Shown one piece after another: positions 50,740-61,800 of a stretch of DNA of 64,000 nucleotides. A program made the translations under genes and the position numbers. The number at the start of each line of letters is the position of its first letter. The first letter of the stretch is position 1. The notes under the pieces are model-generated. The model did no database searches and was not told the origin of the DNA. It saw only the letters and a list, made by a program, of their open reading frames with translations. This DNA comes from Zonotrichia leucophrys gambelii (lineage: Eukaryota > Chordata > Aves > Passeriformes > Passerellidae): the NCBI RefSeq assembly GCF_028769735.1, contig NC_088171.1, forward strand, positions 90,938,912 to 91,002,911, in the 5' to 3' direction.

Positions 50740-53700
50740 AGCCTAAAAACACTAGGAGAAACAAATTCATTGAGGAAAGATGAAAACCACAGTGGTTACC
50801 ACTGTTCTATTCTCTCCTTTCCAACTGTTGTTTAGATCCAGATTCACAAAGCTAAATAGACAGTCATTCTGCCTCAAACTTTGCTCCCTTTTTTCACTGT
50901 ATGAAAGATAAGCCCCTGGTACTAAACAGAGAGCAATAGTTCATTCAGCCTCCAATATCTGATATCCTTTACTTCCAAAAGTTACCTTTGGATCATTAAC
51001 GAATTTTATCAGCTAGACCTTTTGCACTCTGATACTCATCAAGAGGAGAAGGGATGCTACAATGTCTGCACACTGATAAGAAACTCTTGCTCAGAAAAAA
51101 AAACTCCTATATTTTGTCTTATTAAACACTTCATTTTTTTTTTTACACTGTAGTCTGTCTCAGAGAATGATCAATTAAAATTATTGCTTTTCATGCAAAA
51201 CAAGATCATTATGATGTTCTATCACCCTCTCATTCTGTATTTAGCTGGCTATAGTCCATTGTGCTTGTCATAAAATTACCTTATAAGCATTTGCAGACAA
51301 GAGTATTTATAACATGTTATATTATACAGAGCCTAGCACTTCTCATTCAGAACACTTTTACTGTAAATGTTATCAATAATTTATAAGGGGGGGATAAAAT
51401 TATTATTTTATATTTAACTAATTATATTATTTCTGTTTGAAAACATGATGTTCGAGGACTGATAAATACTCCTTTAAGGTAAAAATGAGTAAAAATCACA
51501 TAATTCTTTCTATCTTTATGAACAGAGATGACCCAAATCAGCAATTTTGATCTATGGATATCTCTTCTCTGCAATTAGGCACAATCACTGCCATGGCAGG
51601 CAGTTACTATCACCAGATGCAATTTCTTGCAGACATTCATATTAAAATCAGAAATGTAAACAGTAGTCACTCTAGCCAAGACTAAATACATGTGGCAAAA
51701 GCAGGTCCTCAAGAATAACTGTTCTAGCTCCTTATGATCATTTTGCCAGAAAGGTTTTTTCATAGGGAACGGAAAAATGGATCAGAGAAGCCTGCTTTTT
51801 TGCCCTCCATAGCTAAGTGTATTTTCACCTCTCTTCTCTATACCCTGATATGCTCATGATGTATTCCAAAATAGTCCAAGAGCTCACAAATTGATGGATA
51901 GCAATTTTTCCCATGAAAATTACTGTGACAAAGGAGTGATACAGGCAGGGACTTCAGAAATACATGTATTCTAAATACATACAGCAAGTGTGCATGGGGT
52001 GGCAGATGCAGAGGCAAGAGACAGATCTTTCTTATCAACTGGAGATGTTGGGGTTTTTACTGCCTGTTTTTACAGCAGCTGAGATCTTTCAAAATCATCC
52101 TTCAACAATCAATTCACACTGAGCTCTGCTATCTCTTGTCACAATGCTGTTTTTCTGTCCTTCCCTCTGGATGGTCTTGCTGACCTTGATTCAGGGGAGG
52201 AAGATGATGAAAACATAACTATTCAGACAGAGAGGAAAAGCACTCAGACAAAAATATTTACACTGGGTATTCAGGCCCACAGGGGAGGCAGCTGAGGCTA
52301 ACAGTGTATCATGCTCAGAAAGGACTCAGGTGCTGAAAAGGTAGTGCCTTCTCCAGCAGGCAATCTTAATGATTAGGCTGTGTATCTAGAAAAGAAAAAT
52401 CAGAGCCTATGGTGACTGGGAGAACTAACAATTAGTAGAATGTCAAAACTAGTATGCCAGAAGTTGAATGTCTGATAGAGGAAAGACCTTTCAGCCAAAC
52501 TGTTTCAGTTTTGATTTTGTTTCTGCAGGAATTAGCAATATTATCTTAATTTTAATAAAAGAGTGTTGAACTTTCTATTTTCACACATTTTAGTACAAGA
52601 ATACTTACATTAAATAAGGGTAATATTTTCCATTTTTGATTACTGTATTAAGAAGTACAATAAAAAAGTCTTTAAATACAACTATCTTTCAGAACACTTA
52701 TGTTAAGAATTGGAAAGAGAAAATAGCCCATTTTTAAGTGTTGTGTAAGACTGCAGAAAATCTAAATGTATCCTCTGTCCTGGTCAGACAGGCAATCAAA
52801 AAACATCCCCCCAAAAAGGCCAAAACTTGATAATACAGATTATTTATACTAATGTCTCTGTGCAACATATTTAAGCAGATTCTTAAAATATGAAGTAGTC
52901 ATCCAGATTAGTTAGATTTATTCATGTCATCAAGATTTTCACACTAAGTGTTTATTATATGAATGAACTGTACTTACAAAGACATAACACAGTTCTATCA
53001 TGACTGTGAAAAGCAGCAAAACCTGCTCTGGATGCTCTGACCAGCTTTGCTGCACAATGTTTTCACACATAGCTCCAGAGCTACTCATTTCTACTGAGTA
53101 CCACAAAGAAAGGAATGCTGGATCCTAATGCTCACTTATATTTTTTTCTTTAATTTCTTTAATTTTTTTTTACAATTTTCTCTGTTCTACTGTAAAAGTA
53201 ACTAATATGGGGTTAGAGAGAGGAAGACAGCCACATATCAACAGAATGCAAGGACTGTTATTCTACATTGCCTTTACAATTGTGTCTTAGTGGCAGATGC
53301 TTACCTTACCTTCTAGACTCACCTACCTCAACATTCTGGAAATACTCTGGCCTCCAGAAAGTTTGTAAGCCAGAAATCAGGATCCAGTTCTGATGTATGC
53401 AGCACTCAGTGCCTTATGCTAACAATATTCTTCTTGCAAGTGTAAGTTAGAGGATTCCTGACAACACAGTTTCAGTAGAGTCAGTCAGTCCACAGACGGT
53501 AAAATATGACCACAGTATTGCTACCATGAATTCCCCATGAACACCCAGGACTATGAGTTAAACTGTGTTGCCATTTGGTAAGGGCGACTCTGCCCAGCTC
53601 TGTCACGAAGAAAAGGAAAAGGGTAAAATTACACTGGCTAAACAGAACGGGTATCATTGCCTGGGAGGGCTTCTACTTCTCATGTTGCTGACATAAGCCC

Positions 53701-55685
53701 TAAAATCAGTGATAAATAGAGAGCTGGATAACAAGCCTGAAGAAAGGCAACTAATAATGATTCTATATTAGCTGTTAAAAAAATTCATTCAAGACAAAAG
53801 ATTCTGAATCCTGTAGCACTGCAGAGTCTTTCGGGCCTCATAAAAACATAGATTCAAGGTTTTAATTAGCACTGTCACAGTTCCAAAACTGCTGTCAATC
53901 AATCTTTGAGGGGGAAAAAAAAGTCAAGTTTGCATGGCCAGGGAGAGTTAAATTGAAATTAAAGTGAATTTTAAAAGATGGGAAATAATTAGGGCATCAG
54001 GAAAAAGAATTCAGAGAAAAAGAAAGCTGTAAGAAGAAAAGTATGTTCCTAATTATGCTTTTTCTTTTTATAATTAATCCTCATTCCAGTCCCAGCTCAC
54101 CTTTAATAAAATTAATGAATGATTATACATGCAGTGTTATACTGCCCAATATTTGGTTATGCAGATTTCCCACATCATGTGCACACATAAAATCATGCCC
54201 AAATGACCAAGTATGTGCTCATCAGAAATGCAGTAGGATGGTCTGTGCTGTATGAATAAGACTCCCAAACTCACATGCACAGTTTATTAGCATATTCACT
54301 AAGCCCAGTTTCAAGTGCAAAAGCAAAGTTGTGCATTCCCTAAAGCCAGCTCGAGAAGATTACAGAGGATGTTCACACAGAACAAAAGGGTATCAGCATC
54401 AAACACTCCCATTCTTCAGACAGTGCAGCTCCAATGCAAAAGCTGAAATCTGGGAGGATTGCAAACCTTAGCTTGTGAAAGACAATTGTGGGAAAGATAT
54501 AAGACAAATGTGAGACAGGCACCCAAAACAGTGAGCTAAGTCTACACAAAGCAAAAGCAACAAGAGAGTGAAAAATGGAGGAAATCCCGACATTTTGTTT
54601 TGAACTGCTAGCTGGGTGAAGGAAATGCACAAGAAACCCTCACTTCAGGAGATAAGCAAGACTTTAATTCACTAAAGGAGAAATGGTAATGATTTTCATT
54701 GCTCTTGAAGCTTCCACATTCATTTAAACACCTCTATGGGAGTGAGGAAATGTACACACACGGTTTATAGAGAGAAACATATACAGAACATACCAAATGT
54801 TCTACATAACTATAAACTAAAACTTCTCTACCTACAAAGTCAGTAAAGAGATGCATACACTTTTTAAAACAACTAGCTGTTGGTGCATGCCTGAAATGGC
54901 TGAATTGCTGTAAGGCAAAGATCCCTACGCTATTGTCTTTGCAGAGAGGTCTAAGAAACAGAACCAATTTACATACCCAGTGAACAGGAATGATATCTGT
55001 AACTGCCGTGGTTGTGCTGAAACATGGTTACTATCCTGCATCTGACTCACTAAGCAAAAGGAGCAGCTTTCTGCAATGCTTTGTGAACCTGACAATTAAG
55101 TAGCAAGTAAGACAGGAGTTGGAAAACAGCTCCTGGCTAACAAAGTTGTTCAATTCCCAGGCACTGTCTTACTTTATAAGCCCTAGCTTCATCTTTAAAA
55201 AAATATGTGAGGTCACTTCAAAGTTTCACAAACTGCTAATACTTCAAATTGCCAAGATAAATACATTTCCATGACCACTGCCTGTCCCTACTCTTATGCA
55301 TATACTCTTCTTCAGCTGGCAAATATATAGTATCTGAAAATAAATTACAAACCAAAATTAACTGTTTATCTTACCCCTGTGCATTGAGGCTTTATTTGCT
55401 AATATTTCTGATGTGGGCCGTGTGAGAAGTGTGTTTCTAAAATATATATTTTAGTCTGTATAATTTTAACAGACATGTCACTGCAAACAGGCACAGACAA
55501 ATACTTTGACACTTGAGTTCTTCATTAGAACAAATACTGATCTATACAGTTTTTCTTTTGTGTATAGAGAGTAAAGCATCAGATAGCTTCAGAAAGTCAA
55601 TTAAAAAGAGAGATGGTGCATCTTAATCACAGGGCTTTTCCTATCTGTTTTTTCCAGTAGTTACTTAAAACCACTAACTTGAAAT
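50740..55685. other. Non-coding stretch, nothing firm
   Basis: Apart from a possible weak copy of the preceding repeat tail near 51330 and T-rich runs at 53140-53170, no feature is recognised. No frame exceeds about 85 codons. Confidence 0.5.
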
Positions 55686-55689
55686 CACT

Positions 55690-55960
55690 CACACGCTGTC
55701 TTCAGAAGTTCACTCAATCAAAGGGCCAAGCTCTGAGCAATCAAAGATCTTAAATCACTGGAGCGCCCAACATCAGCCACAGGAGGATTAAAAATCCAGT
55801 AGCCAGAACTCAATTCTTCGATCTAGCGAGCACCAGCGCATTATGAGAAGTCCCTAAAGCCCTAGATCACAGCCCAGCCTTTGCCTACTGTGGAGCTAAG
55901 TGGAAACCGTCTTTAATTCCTTAGGAGATCCTATCTTGCCAGATGAAAATAGATATTGGC
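55690..55960. promoter_or_regulatory. Candidate conserved non-coding element (texture only)
   Basis: A compact non-repetitive block with several CpG (for example in 'tggagcgcccaac' and 'cttcgatctagcgagcacc') in an otherwise CpG-poor window, and short words such as 'tcaatcaaag' and 'gcaatcaaagatc' (TCF/LEF-like). Retained CpG and dense distinct words suggest constraint. There is no direct evidence. Confidence 0.2.
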
Positions 55961-55964
55961 CTGT

Positions 55965-56535
55965 GTGTGTAGGATGATTAGAAGAATGGAAGAGGATTAA
56001 ACAAGATGCAAGGGGAAAGGCTCAAAGTGGCTCATTTACATGGTATTACTGCTGACATATAGGTGTTAACAGAACAGAGCAACCTAAAGGCAAAACTGTA
56101 TCTGAATTAAAGCTGTATTTATTTACTCAAGTTATAAAGGGATTAAGTCCTGTTTATTTTACCACATCCAGCACTGTTTTATCTATTAGCACTTTGATGC
56201 TTACTCACTTGTTCTGTGTCATGCATTGCACAGATGTTTAGGGATGTGTTTATCTTTATTTAAAACAGAAGCTTTTAAATGTTTCAAACATGAAATATAG
56301 ATGCTAATGGCAAGTTAAACATCCATGGATGTCTTCTTGTCTCCCAAAATGGAGACATTTTTAAAACAGACAATAGGAAAAGTAAAAAGCACATTTATAA
56401 GTACTTTGTGGATTGCTGACAACAAGAGCTGGGTACATGAGACTATGTGTCACACATAAAGGTAGTGGCAAAATACAAAAAATCATTGTATTTTGATTAA
56501 TTTCTAATGATTCAAAAAGCTTTAATTGGCCAGGA
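55965..56535. other. Non-coding stretch, nothing recognised
   Basis: AT-rich spacer before the triple repeat. No frame or repeat family seen. Confidence 0.5.
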
Positions 56536-56536
56536 G

Positions 56537-56720
56537 AATGATTTAGCAAAAATTCTGTCCTACCCAATATACCAGTCATTCTGGTACTCAGTGAGTTTTC
56601 TCTCTGAGTACCAGAATGACTGGTAAATTAGGTAGGACAGAATTTAATTAAATTAAAATGATTTAGCTAAAATTCCATCCTACCCAATACCGGTCATTCT
56701 GGTACTCAGTGAGTTTTCTC
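56537..56720. repeat. Direct-inverted-direct triple repeat with a 41-bp-arm hairpin
   Basis: Copy A (56537-56602) and copy B (56657-56720) are direct copies of one unit of about 65 bp. B differs by a 2-bp deletion and a few substitutions. Between them, 56604-56644 is an inverted copy of 56551-56591: 39 of 41 bases pair, with a 12-nt loop (tgagttttctct). A and the inverted copy therefore form a near-perfect cruciform or RNA stem, and B can pair with the inverted copy as an alternative. Part of the AT-rich left flank (tttaatt...aatg) is also shared by A and B. The pattern is typical of template switching during replication. A transposon origin is not supported, because the outer ends have no target-site duplication that I can see. 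Confidence 0.93.
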
Positions 56721-56724
56721 AAAA

Positions 56725-58555
56725 GAGAGTTTAACACCTCATAAGGTAGCTACCATTTCACTCTGAGTGAAGCCCTGTAGGAGCTGTTCTCAGGTGACCC
56801 AGTTCTCAGGGGACACAGAAACATTCCCTCCTCAGGAATGTTATACTCTTACTTGCCTCATTTACCATCCCAAGTTTGCTCATGATAATTCTTATCTTCT
56901 GGGAACTGAAAAGCTAATTGTACTCTTAGCTTTGCCCATTCCTGCTTGTGCTCCAGCAAACCTGCTTCCCTCCTCCTCTCTTTCTTCTCTTCCTGTTCGT
57001 TGCAATAATGAGACTTTACAAATGTTTATGTTCTGCTCCAAACCTTGCTACCCCATTTTGCACAAAGAGTGGTGAGAGTGGTTAGAAGAGAGAATGAAGT
57101 TGGGCAGTGGAATATAGAATCTTTCAGAATATGATTTTTCAGACCTACTGGTGCTCAGTGCTGTTATGTGTTTGCCTAGGTTCATGTTCTCCACAAGAGA
57201 GTATTTATATAGCCATAGGATTCAAGTGCAATCAGACCCTTGATAATCTTGTCAGTAACACCAAGAGTTTTGTTTTCTGATGATACATTTTCTGGCTCCT
57301 ACTGGGACAGATCTGATGTGCTGAGGCTGTGAGAATGGGCTTCTCCATGTTTCTGTTCAGTAGAGAAAAAAATGAGCAAGGAAAAGACACTGGAAAATAA
57401 ATTCTGTCCCAAATTGTACAAGAAATCATAACATGTTTCTACAATCTGAACATTCAGCTTCCCACAAAATTGCTGCTAATAATGAGCCCATTCCAGATGA
57501 AATAGAGGCAAAGCTAAGTACTTAGTAGGAAAAGTTTTCAAGTACTGCTGGGAAACATTAGTATTAAAGCATATCAGTATTCTTTGTGGAAGGCTTATTA
57601 TTCATAGGAAGCTATCAGTGCCATGATGGACAGTAAAATCTGTGCAAACACTCATGAAGGCAAACCAAATTCCCCAGAAAGGTTATCATTAAATGGGGAA
57701 GAAAAAAAATAAGCAAGCAAGCAAATAAACACCATCCATTCTCACACCATGCTTACCCCACCCTGAAAAACAGCAAACAGAAAAATGGATTTCAGACATA
57801 AGTAACAGATAGATTCTGTCCTGCCTTGAGAAAGCACCTGGAAACCTTGATGCCCTATAGGGCAAGCAACCCCTGGTAAAAGGGTTGAGCAGCATATCTG
57901 TAGATGGGTTCATCATGTAGATGGATTCATATCTCCATGTTCATCACAATTAGGTCCTCATCCCAGTCACCTGAGCTGTCCCCACTTCCCTCAACAAGCT
58001 CCTCAACCCAAGCACTTATCGTGCAGTAATGCTCTCGACCCTGCCTACAGCTGAAGCATGACCTACTTACAGTTCATTTTAAAAGACAGTGTGACCCTGG
58101 CATTGTTGAAGACTTTTTTTCTCGGTAGTGCAGTTCCTTGTAGTCTCCTACACTATCAGACTCTGCCATTAATACTTTAGATGTGAATACTAGCCCTGTT
58201 ACATCAGGTACACTATTATGCACAAAGGAAACAAGACTGAAGTAAACAAGTTTTCCAGGCATTAAATAATAATAAAAGAACTCAGAGACTTTAACTAGTC
58301 TGTTTATAGAGCTTCAATGCCTCTTAAAATAAATAGGTCATTGTTGATAATAGACTGGGCTCAGATTTTATCCTTCTGTATGTTCAGAATGCTTTCCAGC
58401 ATTCAAGCACAATATGAAGAAAACCCACAGGCCCATCTGTTCATGCTTCTCTAGCCTTAGTATTGATATTAATGCCAACAAAATTAGTAATTTGACAATT
58501 AGTTTTCCACTTACCTGAAAAGACATGAAAGGCAGAAAGAAAGTAGTTTAACTAG
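56725..58555. other. Non-coding stretch with one small tetranucleotide repeat
   Basis: A (GCAA)n-type run occupies 57711-57729. Otherwise no gene, RNA or dispersed repeat is recognised. The 102-codon + strand frame at 56767-57075 has no domain. Confidence 0.5.
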
Positions 58556-58559
58556 ATTA

Positions 58560-58870
58560 TAATGTGGCTGTGACAAGTCAGGTTCCTGTCATGTTACAGC
58601 CTTCCAACTTTAACATTTTCATGTCTGCTTGGCAGGTTATTAAAATAAATGAGGGTGTGTTGGACTGCTGTTGCACTTTTCTCTAATGGGAGTTCAGGAA
58701 TTTGCAAGCCGCTACTGTAAATTGACCGATCGTGAAGTCTGAAAGAAGTTGGCTAAAGTGGACAATTAGGAGCATTTCTCCACAGCTGAGTGAAATACTC
58801 CTTGTTATTTTAATAATTCAGGCACAGGCTAATTTTCGGAGGCTGAGTTTGTCAAGATAATGTGCCTTGT
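58560..58870. promoter_or_regulatory. Candidate conserved non-coding element (texture only)
   Basis: A dense, repeat-free block. CpG-bearing words sit close together (gccgctactg, gaccgatcgtgaag) next to homeobox-type cores (ggttattaaaataaatga, acaattagg, taataattcagg, ggctaattttcgg), and an E-box-like 'cacagctgag' lies near 58780. Such a mix of retained CpG and TAAT cores in a gene desert is how deeply conserved developmental enhancers often look. Conservation itself has not been seen. Confidence 0.28.
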
Positions 58871-58874
58871 GCTT

Positions 58875-61800
58875 GTCTGCTTGTCATTTTTAACTCAATC
58901 CCACATGTTACAGGTGCAGTCTAGCTTACAAAACAGGCAAATCACTCACAGTGGAATTTGCATACAGAATATAGATATATTGTACTTAGTAAAAAACAGT
59001 CCAGGAAGTCAACATATAGCTGTGATAGGAATGCACATGATGGTAAAAACTTTTGATGCTTGATAGCTGTTGTATCCCTCTTTATGCTGATATAATTAAA
59101 GGTTTTATTCGGCACTATGCATACACAAATATGTATAATGTAAAGCATCATGTAGATTTCTTTGTAAAGAGAGATGGTAAGGCCACAGGCATCCCATGTG
59201 GCATGCAGATGTTCTGGGTAGACCCAGTTACTTTTTACAACTGAAAACATCTCAATGTTGAAAAATGTGGAACATGCAGGGAATAGTTACTTCCTTCAGC
59301 TGAGAGAGGGAAACCTTTATAAAAGATGAAGTAATTTCTATGTACATTATTATGCCCAGGTTCTGGAGGCAGTGGCCACAATACTGAACCAGAATTTTGA
59401 AACCTAAGATTATCTTTTCTCATCTATGTCACTTTGCAGTTGATTCTTCTCTGCAAATGGAATTCTCACCATGCATTTTCCTCTAATTTCGTCAAGCTTG
59501 ATTTCTGACCACATAGAAGCGTTCAGGTTCCAACTGGCTGAGAAATTCTTGATGCAGGCTTCCCCTGCTGATTTAAGCCCTAGCACTGTGCCAGGAGAAC
59601 TCATTCCAAAACAAACCAATTACAAACTTACAGTGGACAGTGGATGAAGCCTTTCTAAGAGAGCTTCTTGAAGGTCAGCACCAGACCAACCAAATACCAG
59701 TTTATATTTAGGACACCAGGAACTATATCATCCTAAGGAACACCTTCACACTGCAGTAACGTTTGGGAACTGTGTACATTCCCTTATGTTCCTTACCAGT
59801 TTCATAACCCCAGAAGCCCATTAGGAGGACTGTGAACAGACACCCAGGGAGAAAACACTGTATTTGGGAGAGTGCAGTTATGATGTTTACAAAGAAGATA
59901 AAGAATTTCAAATTACCTGTGAAGGCTGGGCAATAGGAGTCTCTCAGTTCTCTCCACCATGAGATACACCTACACACAGACAAATGCATGTATGTGCCTA
60001 TGTATCCGTTTACATATTTATGAATACATGACTTTGTATTTGTATATATATACACACGTTTATCTATTTTTAGAAGTGGGAAAATTCAATTCATTACTGC
60101 TTTTTAATCATCCAGATTTCTCCGTCAAGGTCGTGCAAAAGAAGACAATACAACATACCACCTTGAACTCACCAGTTAAAACAGTCATGATTACACCTGA
60201 TCTCTGGTGCTGCCATCACCTCCCTATATTCCAGTAGCAATACCACCATTTCCTTCCATAGAACAAAACTGAAGGCAATCTCATAAACCAAATTGAGGGA
60301 TGGAGGATATGGATCCCCAGTGGCAACAAAGAGTCCATTAAAACTTCCATGACTTTTAAAGGTGTGGTGGAGAGTGTACCTACACTTAACAGTGGTAGGG
60401 CATGGATTCTTAAAAGAATGCATCAGGAGATTTCTTGGGTTTTGGCCATTCCTAGATATACCCTAAAATGTCAAGAGCAATCTGAATTCCAATATTTGCA
60501 TGCAAACCAGGCTATCCATGTGTAAATATGAGCATTCATCATATGAATCACAAATGCATTTGTGATTGCAGTTTGAAAGTTTCAGTCACTCGGTCAAGGA
60601 GAAAACTCAGTCTTTGGCAGCTAAGGGGGTCACTCATGCAGCATGAGGAATGAACAGCACAGAGCACACAGCTGAAGCAAACAGTTCAACAGTTCACACT
60701 CCAAGGCTATTAATACAAAATTGTTCACGTAACAAAGCGTACCTTAAACAAGCTATCTGCACTCTGAAATTTGCATAAGAATTCATGTAATAGAATCCCT
60801 GTCAGAAATTAGTCTGAACAGCTCCGATCTTCACACGTTAGGAGCAACTGTCTTTATGTTAAACCTAAGATATTGCTAAATTATGAAATCATGGAGGTGA
60901 GAATTTTAAGTCTATGCACAGTATCACTTTCCAAGAATTTACCTTCAGAAGCTTCAGAAAGGGAACCATTGCTGCTGCATCTGGACTTGAGAGAGGAAAA
61001 TGTCAACATATGAGCCGAAGTCTGTTCTCAAGGTACTTGATATCTCTGCAAAGGAACAATGAGAAGTAAGGGTAGTCAGAAAAACTCACATCTGGTCAAG
61101 TAGAGAATGAAACCCAAAGATCAAGAATAAGAATCAACACAAACATCAGACCTCAACTCTAGACGTGCCAACAGGGAATAAACCAAAACTAAGATGCCAC
61201 AGTGTTACTGAGATGGCAAAAGAAATGTCTACAGTCTCATCCTTGCAGCCATCATCCCATGGTTCTTCAAAATGAAAAAGGTAAAATCTTTCCAGGAAAG
61301 CCAACAAAACAGCAAGAAGAAATATGCAATTTGGCGAATTCACTTCTCCTGCGAAAAAACAGTATCTGGTCAAGTTTCTGATGCCTATTTACTCATTTAG
61401 TTTCTCTTCTCTCTAGTAGATTTTAGCAGAAAGCTTTCTTTTCTATGTATTTGCCAGCCCCAGCTCCTCTCTGAGAAGGACTGCATTGCTGATGGTGTTT
61501 CCATCTTATACTAATGTAAATATGATAGTTGTGTCACTCCATATCAGATTTCAGGATGAAGAGGTGTGACGTCAGTTCTGGTAGTATAGATTCCATGCCT
61601 TTTTCAGACTAGATAATATTTATTGAGCAAATTATTTCCAAAAAAGACTGGAGCATCTCATTTACTTGTGTTTCAAAAAAGTAAAATAATTCATTTTTAT
61701 TAAAGATGGGCAATTTAATCCAATGCATGTCAACAATACAAATTAAGTACATGATTTAAATGTCATGAACATTACACCTGACGTTTTGAAGTTGTAACAA

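Noticed and set aside
56551..56644. Hairpin as a MITE or as a microRNA precursor.
   Set aside because: No target-site duplication or terminal motif for a MITE, and arm-pair-plus-extra-copy structure is better explained by template switching. There are no expression data for a microRNA.
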